Positions 1 to 7,290 are shown, counted from the first letter of the stretch. The stretch: 64,000 bases of DNA from CAYUPI01 sp964446585 (GCA_964446585.1 CAYUPI010000012.1:62001-126000); one strand, 5' to 3'. Notes: generated from the letters alone by a model not told the origin. Numbers and translations are program-made.

Positions 1-785
1 GCGACCATGAATGCACCCAGCAGCGACGCGGTGTCTTCGCCGATCTTTCCTTTGGCGAGGTTGACCAGGAGAATCTTGCCTCCATCCATGATGGCCCTGA
101 GGTCGAGTGGATTCTCGCGCGTGGTGAGGATGCGGCCAAGCAGCGGATTTGACAGAAACGCTCCAACTTTATTCTGAATCGGCGCAATTGCCTCGGCGCG
201 GAATCGTTCGGGATACCCTTCATACTCGCGCAGCCAAAACTCACGAACCGCTCGGTTGGGCAAATGCAGGGTCGATTGCCGACGAAACTCCCGGTCATTG
301 AGCAAGCGAAGCACGTCCGAGAGCGTTGGGTCCTGCTGATCGAGAACAGCAAGCAGTGCATTGCGCAAAATATGCTCCAGCCGCGGTCCCCAGAACTCAG
401 CCCAGATTTTCTTGAGCACATCGATGAGATCGGAGGTGGCCAGGGCGCGCTCGGCGGCCTGAACGTGCCCCAGCGGATTGAAGCTCAAATCAAGTTTAGT
501 GTCTGTGGCATCAAAATTGACCAGGTCGGCCCGGCGCCATGCGGGTATGCTACGCAGCGTCTGCTCGATTAATTCACCGTGCGGGTCGAGCACGGCCAAC
601 CCTTCCCCGGCCTCAATGTCTTGCCGGATCAGATTGGCGAGCAGCGTCGATTTCCCCGTTCCGGTTTTGCCGATGATATAGACATGACTGCGGCGGTCGG
701 CGCGTTTGATACCGAACACCCGCCGGTCGTTGCGGAAATGGACCCGGGCCAGGTACGTCACGCGATTGTCGTTTGAAGCAGGCAT
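1..785 (-). CDS. TraG/VirD4-like conjugation ATPase, partial
   Basis: The gene starts at ATG 785 and its 3' end lies beyond the left edge, so about 261 N-terminal residues are visible. A Walker A motif GKTGTGKST sits at residues 39-47, followed by a strand reading LAVLDPHGEL that looks like the first part of a DNA-pumping ATPase core. Further on, IMDGGKILLVNLAKGKIGED is typical of the TraG/VirD4/TraD C-terminal half. In that family the protein is a hexameric inner-membrane ATPase that couples the relaxase-DNA complex to a type IV secretion channel. No N-terminal membrane segment is seen, as in the soluble variants found on mobilisable elements. It is divergent from the 937 operon. A HerA/FtsK-like ATPase of other function is the main alternative. 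Confidence 0.8.
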   Translation of the reverse strand, partial: MPASNDNRVTYLARVHFRNDRRVFGIKRADRRSHVYIIGKTGTGKSTLLANLIRQDIEAGEGLAVLDPHGELIEQTLRSIPAWRRADLVNFDATDTKLDLSFNPLGHVQAAERALATSDLIDVLKKIWAEFWGPRLEHILRNALLAVLDQQDPTLSDVLRLLNDREFRRQSTLHLPNRAVREFWLREYEGYPERFRAEAIAPIQNKVGAFLSNPLLGRILTTRENPLDLRAIMDGGKILLVNLAKGKIGEDTASLLGAFMV

Positions 786-841
786 GGCCTGGATCCTGAT
801 CGCCGTTTTGTGTTACGCCAAGATGCGCAGACTTGCCGCGC

Positions 842-857
842 ACGGCATGTTTGCCGT
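842..857. promoter_or_regulatory. Hairpin in the divergent spacer
   Basis: ACGGCA, a TGTT loop and TGCCGT form a perfect 6-bp stem followed by CCTTTTC on the + strand. It lies between the divergent genes at 785 and 937. It could be a weak terminator or an attenuator; no gene upstream on the + strand explains a terminator here. Confidence 0.35.
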
Positions 858-903
858 CCTTTTCTGACCGCTTCGACTCAGTAGGCTTTATCATAGGAAA
901 CAA

Positions 904-918
904 GGTTCTTTTCCAACC
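904..918 (+). repeat. Leader motif copy A
   Basis: GGTTCTTTTCCAACC ends 18 bases before the start codon at 937. The same core GTTCKTTTYCAACC occurs before the genes at 4962 and 6136. The ends GGTT and AACC are complementary, so a small hairpin could form in the transcript. Confidence 0.5.
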
Positions 919-936
919 TCACCAACGGAGAAGCCC

Positions 937-1119
937 ATGTACAGCCCAAAAATCCGCGAGGAATTGATTCCCCGCATTTACCGGGCGGCTAAGGAAGCCA
1001 AGGTCCCCATGACAGCCTGGGTTAACCAGGTCTTGGAGACAGCGCTTCCCCACCCCGCCGTTCAACAACAACAAACAGAACAACAAAGAAAGGATAGACA
1101 TGAACACCGTAGAAACTGA
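937..1119 (+). CDS. Small ribbon-helix-helix-like protein
   Basis: This 60-residue protein starts at ATG 937 behind ACGGAGAAG. Residues 3-37 read like a ribbon-helix-helix unit: a short strand (SPKIREELIP), a helix (IYRAAKEAKV) and a second helix starting at MTAWVNQVLE. The C-terminal third is Gln- and Arg-rich. Such proteins are usually DNA-binding regulators, antitoxins or relaxosome accessory factors; which one applies here cannot be told. It overlaps the next gene by 20 bases, so the two are likely co-translated. It faces away from the TraG-like ATPase across a 150-base spacer. Confidence 0.6.
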   Translation: MYSPKIREELIPRIYRAAKEAKVPMTAWVNQVLETALPHPAVQQQQTEQQRKDRHEHRRN

Positions 1120-1912
1120 AGAGAAGGAAACCTTCGTCATCGCCAAGACCGATGAAGGGTTCCGCGTTTGCTCGCCCTTGACGCCGGGCAAACAATTCGT
1201 CGTAACCGGTCTGCCCGACGTGCCGCACTGCACCTGCCCGGAGTATTCCAGCCACGACGGCGACCCGGAATACCTGTGCAAGCACATCCTGGCGGTGCTC
1301 CAGGAGATGAACACACCAGCTCCGCCTCCTGCCACGCCTGCGACCGCTCCGGCCGGAAGCCGAGGGTCTAACGAACCTCCGGCGACCACAACCAGGAAAG
1401 CTCCAGGCGGACGCAACGGCAACGGCGCCGTGCTGCTGCTCAAGCGCAGCGTCAGTCCTGATGGCCGTATTGATTCGCTCTCGGTCGAGTTTTCGTTCCC
1501 GATCGGCAAAACCACGCCGGAGGAATTGAAGACGCGGGCTGGGAAGATTCTTGCCCTGCAGGCCGAGATCGCCACTGGCTTCCTCAAGACCAACGGCAAT
1601 GCCAGGCCGAGCAATAACGGCGAACTCAATGCCGTGCCCGGCCAGTTGCTTGCCGTTGCTTCCATGGACGGCAAATGGGGCAAGCGGCTCTTCCTCAATA
1701 TTTTGGTCAACGGCCAGGTGTTGAAGTTCTTCGGTTCAGACAAGCAATTAGCCGAAGCAGTCAAGGACGCCGGATATGCGAGCGTGGCCGAGCACCTCGT
1801 GGACGGCTACACGCTAAACCTCCCCTGCCGGGTGGTTACCAAACCGAGCCCGAATGGGAAATACACCAACGTCGAGCGGGTCCTGCCCGCACAGACTGCG
1901 GCTGCAAAGTAA
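1100..1912 (+). CDS. SWIM zinc-finger protein
   Basis: The 270-residue product starts at ATG 1100 behind AAAGGA, six bases upstream. A SWIM-type zinc finger occupies residues 44-62: a CTCPEY pair of cysteines followed by CKHI. A Pro/Ala-rich linker (about 74-105) leads to a second domain of roughly 150 residues with no motif I can name. SWIM domains bind DNA or proteins and are common on plasmids and in recombination-related loci. The gene sits between the RHH-like gene (20-base overlap) and the PD-(D/E)XK nuclease (10-base gap), suggesting one transcript concerned with element DNA processing. Confidence 0.75.
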   Translation: MNTVETEEKETFVIAKTDEGFRVCSPLTPGKQFVVTGLPDVPHCTCPEYSSHDGDPEYLCKHILAVLQEMNTPAPPPATPATAPAGSRGSNEPPATTTRKAPGGRNGNGAVLLLKRSVSPDGRIDSLSVEFSFPIGKTTPEELKTRAGKILALQAEIATGFLKTNGNARPSNNGELNAVPGQLLAVASMDGKWGKRLFLNILVNGQVLKFFGSDKQLAEAVKDAGYASVAEHLVDGYTLNLPCRVVTKPSPNGKYTNVERVLPAQTAAAK

Positions 1913-1922
1913 GGCTTGCGTT

Positions 1923-2723
1923 ATGCTCGCCTCGCTCTTGCGCGACCGGGATGAGCCAGTGGCTGGCCGCCAGGTCCCGCACCTCTCGCATTCGCGAGTG
2001 AGCCGCTATCTCACCTGCCCCGAGCAGTACCGACTCTACTACCTGGAAAACCTCCGGCCTAAAGTGCCGCCGGCCGCTCTGGTCTTCGGCCAGATCGTCC
2101 ACCAGGCACTGGCCGGGCTGTTCCAGCGAAAGGCTGACCCCGTCAAGTGCTTCCGGGAATCGTGGGGCATGCTCAAATATGTCCAGCTCGGATTCAACCA
2201 GCGGGAGACCTGGGAGAAGCTCCAGGTCTCCGGGGAAAAACTACTCGCGAAATTCGTTTCCGAGGAGTTCCCGAAGCTTGGCGAGGTCCAGGCGGTTGAG
2301 CGCCGCTTCACGTTATCCATTACCAGCCTCGACCTGCCGTTTGTCGGCATTATCGACCTGGTGGGCGAGTTGAACGGCAAGCGGACGGTCGTGGACTGGA
2401 AGACGGCTGGCTCGGCCCCTGACGGGTTCGAGGCTGCGATGTCTGACCAGTTGAGCGCCTACCAGCTTGCAGAGCCGGAAACGGAACAGTTGGCCCTCTG
2501 CGTCCTGGTGAAAACCAAGGAGCCGCAGATTGAGTGGCACTGTGTCAACCGCACTGGCGAGCAGCTCGCGGAGTATCTGGCTAAGGTCGGATATGTGGAC
2601 AAGGAGATCGCCGCCGGCCGCTTCTACAAGCGCTCCGGCCTGTGGTGCGCCTGGTGCGATTACCTGCCGGTGTGCCTTGGCGACACGCGAAAAGTTCAAG
2701 AGACCCTCGTAACAGTTCCTTAG
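1923..2723 (+). CDS. PD-(D/E)XK (RecB/Cas4-like) nuclease
   Basis: I chose ATG 1923 (266 residues) because TAAGG lies 8 bases upstream and a start at 1854 would overlap the SWIM gene. The protein has the order seen in RecB/Cas4-type nucleases: an N-terminal helix with Cys 32 (RVSRYLTCPEQY), a GIIDLVGEL strand with an acidic residue, a VDWKTA motif carrying the D-x-K pair, and a DQLSAYQLA helix. The C-terminal CAWCDYLPVC (CxxC-x5-C) plus Cys 32 makes the four cysteines of a 4Fe-4S cluster. The expected activity is 5'-3' or structure-specific DNA cleavage. It ends just before a strong terminator. Confidence 0.82.
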   Translation: MLASLLRDRDEPVAGRQVPHLSHSRVSRYLTCPEQYRLYYLENLRPKVPPAALVFGQIVHQALAGLFQRKADPVKCFRESWGMLKYVQLGFNQRETWEKLQVSGEKLLAKFVSEEFPKLGEVQAVERRFTLSITSLDLPFVGIIDLVGELNGKRTVVDWKTAGSAPDGFEAAMSDQLSAYQLAEPETEQLALCVLVKTKEPQIEWHCVNRTGEQLAEYLAKVGYVDKEIAAGRFYKRSGLWCAWCDYLPVCLGDTRKVQETLVTVP

Positions 2724-2730
2724 AACACAC

Positions 2731-2762
2731 AGCCAGCGACGGATACGCCGCTGGCTCTTTTT
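2731..2762 (+). terminator. Rho-independent terminator, copy 1 of a repeat
   Basis: AGCCAGCG (2731-2738) pairs with CGCTGGCT (2749-2756) and a T-rich tract follows. The hairpin and its flank recur almost unchanged at 3704-3733. Confidence 0.85.
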
Positions 2763-2911
2763 TCACCAGACAGCCAGAGGAGCGAACCTTTTTTGGTTCC
2801 TCACTAAAAACCGTTCCTCTCGCTGTCCAACGCTGTCCGGCTTCCAGCGAGAGGGATTACACACCCGAAGTAACCCGCGCGAGCAGGAGGACGGCAAAAG
2901 AGAGAGTCTGT

Positions 2912-3424
2912 ATGGGACAGTATCATTATCTGATCAACCTCGACAAAAAGCAGGTGGTTCACCCACATCAAATCGGCAACGGACCGAAATTGCGCGAACA
3001 AATCGGATGGACCCATTCGACGGCCACGGCTTTAGTCATGCTCTTGGCAGCCAGCAGCCGGGACGGCGGTCGAGGCGGCGGCGATTTTCGCGCCGCGCAT
3101 CCGCTCATCGGTTCTTGGGCCGGGGACCGTATCGCCTTCGTGGGTGACTACGCAAAACCGGAGGACATTCCCCGTCTGGACGCCCTGCTTATCTACCGCC
3201 AGTGCAATGCCGCCTGTTATCCGGATGAGAAGAAGGAGATGCCGGAGGACTGGCAGGTATGGACGAACATTTCGCCCCAAGTGCGTGAAATGATGAGTGC
3301 CGAGTTCGGCATTCATTACCGGGGGGAGGGTTGGATGCAAATCGTCAACGACAAAGGGGCCGAAGTCCCCTCGAAACTCACACCGGATCTGGTTATCGTT
3401 GGCTCTGCCAGAACCAAAGCATGA
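2912..3424 (+). CDS. Conserved hypothetical protein (MGQYHYLINLDK family)
   Basis: The 170-residue product starts at ATG 2912, six bases after GAGAG; an open frame reaches further upstream but lacks a good start. The opening MGQYHYLINLDK and the HPHQIGNG block match a family of short uncharacterised proteins I recognise from actinobacterial, planctomycete and plasmid genomes. It is soluble, acidic and has no signal peptide. Residues 45-60 contain a Gly/Arg-rich loop (SSRDGGRGGG). No catalytic motif is obvious and no function is assigned. It stands alone between two near-identical terminators, in the cassette style of this region. Confidence 0.7.
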   Translation: MGQYHYLINLDKKQVVHPHQIGNGPKLREQIGWTHSTATALVMLLAASSRDGGRGGGDFRAAHPLIGSWAGDRIAFVGDYAKPEDIPRLDALLIYRQCNAACYPDEKKEMPEDWQVWTNISPQVREMMSAEFGIHYRGEGWMQIVNDKGAEVPSKLTPDLVIVGSARTKA

Positions 3425-3429
3425 TCCCA

Positions 3430-3464
3430 GTCTCCGCCTCTCAGCAAAATCCGGCCGCGGAGAC
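3430..3464. repeat. 8-bp perfect inverted repeat after the 2912 gene
   Basis: GTCTCCGC (3430-3437) and GCGGAGAC (3457-3464) enclose 19 bases, six bases past a stop codon. No T tract follows, so it may be a Rho-independent-like stop of low strength or an RNA stabiliser. Confidence 0.4.
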
Positions 3465-3563
3465 GTCCGATCACTCACACCGCCACATGGTATGAAAATG
3501 CACACTAACAGATAGAACTCGGAGTTGGTTTGCCAGATTACCGCGCCCCATTTCGTTGCGGGC

Positions 3564-3701
3564 ATGGTAATCGATGGCAGAACCGTCAAACGGGCCGCGC
3601 CGATCCTGCACTACATGGTCGGCTGGCCGCTTCAAGCAGTGCTCGATTATTGCACTCGTAAGCAGTGGAACTGGTGGATTAGCAGCGCACCGGACCCGTA
3701 A
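3564..3701 (+). CDS. Very small phage-type protein (ITAPHFVAG family)
   Basis: ATG 3564 gives 45 residues, but the frame is open to 3525 and the upstream residues QITAPHFVAG look conserved, so a TTG or other start near 3525 is likely. The whole reads ITAPHFVAG, then VIDGRTVKRAAPILHYM, then GWPLQAVLDYC and a Trp-rich end. I recognise this order from short proteins of phages and prophages whose function is unknown. The gene ends six bases before a strong terminator and sits alone between two terminators. The family match comes from memory and was not searched. Confidence 0.5.
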   Translation: MVIDGRTVKRAAPILHYMVGWPLQAVLDYCTRKQWNWWISSAPDP

Positions 3702-3707
3702 ATACAC

Positions 3708-3738
3708 AGCCAGCGACGGATTCGCCGCTGGCCTTTTT
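3708..3738 (+). terminator. Rho-independent terminator, copy 2 of a repeat
   Basis: GCCAGCG (3709-3715) pairs with CGCTGGC (3726-3732), then TTTTT. With flanks it repeats the 2727-2755 hairpin with a single base change in the loop, so the two are recent duplicates or exchanged by recombination. Confidence 0.85.
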
Positions 3739-3905
3739 CTTTGTGGCGTCGAAGATCCGTCGGTATGAACCCATACAAAGTCCCGGAAATCTCCGCCAAT
3801 TGCACGCCCTGTTCTTCTGCGCTATGATGGCGCTGGAATGCCTGTCACTTCGGTCAGTCCGGACCGGTGTTCGGACGGTGAGCGGCAGAAACTACAAAAG
3901 ACTGT

Positions 3906-4259
3906 ATGGGATTGACGCACATTGAAGGATCGGTTACGGGCCCGACCGGCAAGAGCGCCACGGTGAAGTTCCTGGTGGACAGCGGGGCTACCTATACACT
4001 GCTGCCGCACAAAACGTGGCGAGGCATTGGAATCAAACCGGCGCGCCAGCAGGAATTTACACTCGCGGACGGCACGACGATCCAGCGCAAGGTGTCTGAG
4101 TGCCTGATCTCGCTCCCACAAGGGACGGGGCACACGCCCGTCATTTTGGGCGAAGCGGGAGATGAGCCGTTGCTGGGGATTGTCACACTGGAAATTCTCG
4201 GACTCGTCCTGGATCCATTCAAGCGCACACTCCAACCGATGCGCATGATGCTCGCTTGA
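3906..4259 (+). CDS. Retropepsin-like aspartic protease
   Basis: This 117-residue protein has the clan AA hallmarks: FLVDSGATYTLLP at residues 22-34, with catalytic Asp 25 in the D-S-G-A-T motif, and a closing LLGIVTLEILGLVLDP that supplies the hydrophobic strand of the fold. One motif per chain means it must act as a homodimer, as in retroviral proteases and bacterial single-domain retropepsins. There is no signal peptide or membrane segment, so the site is cytoplasmic. Its substrate is unknown. It is monocistronic, with a terminator 10 bases after the stop. The upstream leader (3769-3905) holds a GTCCG/CGGAC inverted repeat. Confidence 0.82.
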   Translation: MGLTHIEGSVTGPTGKSATVKFLVDSGATYTLLPHKTWRGIGIKPARQQEFTLADGTTIQRKVSECLISLPQGTGHTPVILGEAGDEPLLGIVTLEILGLVLDPFKRTLQPMRMMLA

Positions 4260-4269
4260 GCATATTTCA

Positions 4270-4295
4270 AAGGGACAGACAGTGTCCCTTTTTTG
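4270..4295 (+). terminator. Rho-independent terminator
   Basis: AAGGGACA (4270-4277), loop GACAG, TGTCCCTT (4283-4290), then a T run. It closes the retropepsin unit. Confidence 0.85.
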
Positions 4296-4386
4296 TTTCT
4301 TTCATCCCTCATTTCGAAGCTCGGTGTTAGCAGGAAGACACTAACCCATCCCGCCTCCGCACATACTTGGCACAGTTGCTGTTGCC

Positions 4387-4407
4387 AGCACGGGTGCCCT
4401 TCTTGGT
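4387..4407 (+). repeat. 21-bp intergenic repeat, copy 1
   Basis: A 21-base element starting AGCACGGGTG and ending CCCTTCTTGGT lies 61 bases before the DUF6166-like gene. An identical copy is at 6040-6060, 76 bases before the zincin gene. TTGCC precedes both at slightly different spacing. Confidence 0.6.
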
Positions 4408-4467
4408 CACACTCCTTAGGTCCGTACGATTGGGAGCGGACAGACCTGTCCTCAACAGGAGTTCATT

Positions 4468-4776
4468 ATGAAGACCTATCACGGTTCTCGTGCCGCTGAT
4501 GGCCGCTGCAAGGTTTGGGTGTCAGACGGAAACGGACTTAAACGCCCGCTACGACTGAGTCTCGATCTGCGCAATCATAGCCCGACTGGGTTCGAGTGGG
4601 GCTACGGCGGCAGCGGCCCAGCGCAACTGGCCCTCGCCCTCCTGGCTGACGCCTGTGGGGACAAGGAAAAAGCTCTGCGGCACTACCAGCAGTTCAAGCG
4701 GGTTGTCGTTGCGGGATTTGACGATTCGTGGACAATCACGGACCGCGAAATCCGGCGTTGCCTGGGCTGCCAATAG
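4468..4776 (+). CDS. DUF6166-like protein
   Basis: The 102-residue product starts at ATG 4468 behind AGGAG, seven bases upstream. The opening MKTYHGS and the block HSPTGFEWGYGGSGPAQLAL followed by a YQQFK helix match the DUF6166 family, small proteins common in phages and mobile elements. Nothing is known of the activity that I can rely on; the fold appears alpha/beta and soluble. A CCTGT/ACAGG inverted repeat overlaps the ribosome binding site, so translation could be controlled by hairpin opening. The gene is monocistronic with its own terminator. Confidence 0.72.
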   Translation: MKTYHGSRAADGRCKVWVSDGNGLKRPLRLSLDLRNHSPTGFEWGYGGSGPAQLALALLADACGDKEKALRHYQQFKRVVVAGFDDSWTITDREIRRCLGCQ

Positions 4777-4796
4777 GACTAGCCTCAACCCTACAC

Positions 4797-4825
4797 GAGC
4801 GATTCATTCTGAATCGCTCTTTTTT
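4797..4825 (+). terminator. Rho-independent terminator
   Basis: GAGCGATTC (4797-4805) pairs perfectly with GAATCGCTC (4811-4819), followed by TTTTTT. The terminator at 5971 starts with the same GAGCGAT. Confidence 0.88.
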
Positions 4826-4922
4826 GCATGGAGGGAATCACGCGCATCGCTTGCGGTGATCGGCAGGATTGCTCCCCTTGGAAAAACGTTCAGGCGCCAT
4901 AAGCTGAGATCAGTTCCAAGGA

Positions 4923-4937
4923 GGTTCTTTTTCAACC
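4923..4937 (+). repeat. Leader motif copy B
   Basis: GGTTCTTTTTCAACC lies 24 bases before ATG 4962 and matches the leaders at 904 and 6100. An AGAAAGGA ribosome binding site follows it. Confidence 0.5.
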
Positions 4938-4961
4938 AAACCAATAGAAAGGAAAAACTAT

Positions 4962-5750
4962 ATGACAGAACTCATGTTGCACTGCGGCGGCCAACTCAAG
5001 ACTCGCGAAGAAGTCTTCGCGGTGCCCGCTCCAGCGGCCACCGCGACGTACGCCCCCCTCCCGTACGAATCGTTCATCACTCGCATCGAGAAACAACTCG
5101 CCGTTGAGGGAATCAAAATCACCGAGGAGCGGCTTGCACTCGCCAAGGAAGGGCAACGGTTGTTCGGGCTCCTGGCGCTCTCCATGCCCGGATTCGTTTC
5201 CACCGATTACCGCTGCGTGCTGGGCCTGAGAACCAGTTACGACAAATCGTTCGCCAACGGCGTCTGCATCGGCGCTGCGGTGTTTGTGTGTGACAATCTC
5301 AGTTTTCAGGGAGAAGTTACGTTTGAGCGCAAGCACACCGCCGGTATGTTGCGGGACCTATCGTGGATGATCAGCGAAACGGTTTCGATGCTCCCCATGC
5401 GCTTTGCGGCGCAGTCGGTGACGTTTGAAACGTATAAGCGGTGGGAGCTGAGCGACAAAGACGCTAACGACCTGGCGATCCGCTTGTGGGACGCCGGAGC
5501 ACTGGGCCTCCTCGACATCCCCAAATTCATCAAGGAATGGCGCGAGCCTCGGCATCCGGAGTTCGTCCAGACGGGAAAGTCCGCCTGGCGCGCGTTCAAC
5601 ACGGCCACAGAGATTATCAAAGGCGACCTGTGGCGTCTGCCGAAGCGTACCCGCGCCCTGCACGACGTTCTCGACGAAGCCTGCGGGATTCAACGCCACG
5701 GGAGCGATTCCAACGACGGCAAAGCAGAGACTGTGGAGCTGGCCGCATGA
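4962..5750 (+). CDS. DUF932-like phage/plasmid protein
   Basis: The 262-residue protein starts at ATG 4962 behind AAAGGAAAAACTAT. Its core GLRTSYDKSFANGVCIGAAV followed by VCDNLSF matches DUF932/TIGR03299 proteins, which accompany plasmids, ICEs and phages and are of unknown biochemical role. No nuclease or ATPase motif is seen and there is no membrane segment. The stop codon overlaps the next start (ATGA at 5747-5750), so it is translationally coupled to the small Cys-containing gene. The pair ends at a strong terminator. Confidence 0.75.
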   Translation: MTELMLHCGGQLKTREEVFAVPAPAATATYAPLPYESFITRIEKQLAVEGIKITEERLALAKEGQRLFGLLALSMPGFVSTDYRCVLGLRTSYDKSFANGVCIGAAVFVCDNLSFQGEVTFERKHTAGMLRDLSWMISETVSMLPMRFAAQSVTFETYKRWELSDKDANDLAIRLWDAGALGLLDIPKFIKEWREPRHPEFVQTGKSAWRAFNTATEIIKGDLWRLPKRTRALHDVLDEACGIQRHGSDSNDGKAETVELAA

Positions 5751-5962
5751 GGCCAGAGATGCAAGTCAAACAGTACGTCGCTACGGTGCGTTCTCGTTGC
5801 TGCAGATTCCGCGTCTTTGAAACGGGCTGCACCCGTTTCTACCTCTTCTGCCAACTCGATGCCTTCGGTTGCGACACCGGCCTCCAATTCCCCGTCGCCA
5901 AAGCATCGTTGCGCCCGGAGGTGAGGCGTGCACTCGCCCATGGCTCCGGAAACGAGGCGTAA
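5747..5962 (+). CDS. Small coupled hypothetical protein
   Basis: This 71-residue protein begins at ATG 5747 inside the ATGA overlap with the DUF932-like gene. It has five cysteines, among them an adjacent pair (RSRCCRFRVF) and later single residues (ETGCTRFYLFC), but no clear CxxC pairs. I do not recognise the family. The tight coupling and the terminator nine bases after its stop make it a genuine gene and a likely partner of its upstream neighbour. Confidence 0.62.
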   Translation: MRPEMQVKQYVATVRSRCCRFRVFETGCTRFYLFCQLDAFGCDTGLQFPVAKASLRPEVRRALAHGSGNEA

Positions 5963-5970
5963 GTCTACGC

Positions 5971-6002
5971 GAGCGATCCGAATTCGGGTCGCTCTTTTTT
6001 TT
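5971..6002 (+). terminator. Rho-independent terminator
   Basis: GAGCGATCCG (5971-5980), loop AATT, CGGGTCGCTC (5985-5994), one G-T pair, then eight T. Confidence 0.88.
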
Positions 6003-6039
6003 GTGACGGAGGGGGAGATTCTGGCCCATTGCCGTGCAA

Positions 6040-6060
6040 AGCACGGGTGCCCTTCTTGGT
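6040..6060 (+). repeat. 21-bp intergenic repeat, copy 2
   Basis: Identical to the copy at 4387-4407. Here it begins inside a perfect hairpin, CCGTGC-AAA-GCACGG (6032-6046). Confidence 0.6.
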
Positions 6061-6099
6061 GGTTAACCCTTTTGTTCTACGCTGGCTGTGGGATCCAAA

Positions 6100-6114
6100 A
6101 GTTCGTTTTCAACC
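6100..6114 (+). repeat. Leader motif copy C
   Basis: AGTTCGTTTTCAACC lies 21 bases before ATG 6136, followed by AGAAAGGAG. It matches the motifs at 904 and 4923. Confidence 0.5.
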
Positions 6115-6135
6115 CAGCAAGAAAGGAGATTTTGC

Positions 6136-6822
6136 ATGAAGCACATGAAATTGCAGGTTCACGCGACCTTGGGTGTCTGCTGTTTCGAATTCCTCCAGCG
6201 CAAGCTGGACCAATTCGACACCCGCACGCTCGAATACTTCCGGCTCTATGACCGGACCGGCCGAACGTCAACGCACGGCACTTGGGGCCGGTGCACGTTC
6301 CCGAATCGGAGGAAGAAGCTCGGTTACCGGATTCGCTGCTGTGTGTCGATAGCTGTGATGGAGTTCCCATCCCAGGTCAGGCATGCCATCGGCACGCGCA
6401 GAATTGGTAACATCCAATGGGAATGGGTTTGGCGTGAGGACAAGTTCCAGACGAAGGAAGAAGCCTTTGTCTGGCTCGCCGGTCACGAGGCCTTTCACTG
6501 GCTTCGGCACAGCCGCCAGATTCCGGGAAAGAACTACGAAACGCAAGCAAACCAGTACGGGTTCGTCTGGCTCGATGAGTGGCGAGGCTTGATGGCCGAG
6601 GGTCCGAGAGACCCGGAGACCGGACTCCTGCACACTCTGGCTGGACAAGGTGATACCACCACAGCTCGTATCTTTCACCCGGGCGGTCGGGTTGACCGGT
6701 TCGAAGACCAGCAGGTCGCCTACCGGCTCTGGCTTGGTTTGCCGAAGGGTGTTCGCGCCGCATTTCGCGGAATCGGCGATGCCAGCCCTGTTTATCCCTG
6801 GGATTACGTGGATGCGTTATGA
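6136..6822 (+). CDS. Zincin (HExxH) metallopeptidase-like protein
   Basis: I chose ATG 6136 (228 residues) because GAAAGGAG lies directly upstream; the frame opens at 6088. HEAFHWLRH at residues 117-125 gives the zinc-binding H117-E-x-x-H121, and Glu 135 in YETQANQYG is a good third ligand. This arrangement resembles SprT-like and other short zincins of mobile elements. The last 70 residues read LHTLAGQGDTT and RVDRFEDQQ and have no known motif. The substrate is unknown; a role in protein turnover during element transfer is a guess. The stop overlaps the RadC/JAB start (ATGA). Confidence 0.7.
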   Translation: MKHMKLQVHATLGVCCFEFLQRKLDQFDTRTLEYFRLYDRTGRTSTHGTWGRCTFPNRRKKLGYRIRCCVSIAVMEFPSQVRHAIGTRRIGNIQWEWVWREDKFQTKEEAFVWLAGHEAFHWLRHSRQIPGKNYETQANQYGFVWLDEWRGLMAEGPRDPETGLLHTLAGQGDTTTARIFHPGGRVDRFEDQQVAYRLWLGLPKGVRAAFRGIGDASPVYPWDYVDAL

Positions 6823-7283
6823 AACCGTTCAATCCGAAAGAGTACAAGGTGTCGGCGCTGCGCGAGTGCCCGGTACCAGAGGAGATGCTCCTCTGCGACA
6901 CACCCGAAAAAGCAGTCGAGTACTGGCACCGGCATATTGCCACGAGCCAATATTTCGATGTTGAGCGCGAGTGCCTTGCAGTGCTCTTGCTCAATACCCG
7001 CCGTCTCGTCAAAGGGCACCAACTGCTCACCCTGGGGACAAAGGATACGCTGCTCGTGAATGTCGCCGAGGTCTTCCGCGCCGCGGTCGTGGCTAACGCT
7101 GCGGCCCTGATCCTCCTCCACAATCATCCCTCGGGCGAACCGGAGCCGTCTGAGGCCGACCTCAAAGTGACCCGCGACCTCATCCGCGCGGGACAGGTTC
7201 TGAAGATCGAGGTGTTGGACCACGTCATAGTGGGCAACCCAAAGTTTTGTTCTTTGCGTCAGTTGGGCTGGTTTTCCAACTGA
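6819..7283 (+). CDS. radC: RadC-family JAB/MPN domain protein
   Basis: The 154-residue protein contains the JAMM motif HNHPSGEPEPSEADLKVT (HxH-x7-S-x2-D), the mark of RadC-like JAB domains. The N-terminal helix-hairpin-helix region of chromosomal RadC is absent; this is the short form found on plasmids, phages and ICEs. No role in DNA repair should be assumed. The family is predicted to be a zinc hydrolase with unknown substrate. It is coupled to the zincin gene by a 4-base overlap, pairing two predicted metallohydrolases in one transcript that ends at 7291. Confidence 0.85.
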   Translation: MKPFNPKEYKVSALRECPVPEEMLLCDTPEKAVEYWHRHIATSQYFDVERECLAVLLLNTRRLVKGHQLLTLGTKDTLLVNVAEVFRAAVVANAAALILLHNHPSGEPEPSEADLKVTRDLIRAGQVLKIEVLDHVIVGNPKFCSLRQLGWFSN

Positions 7284-7290
7284 GTTACAG

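Noticed and set aside
919..1764. A 281-codon open frame on the - strand opposite the SWIM gene
   Set aside because: The + strand SWIM protein has a zinc finger, a ribosome binding site and operon context; the antisense product has none.
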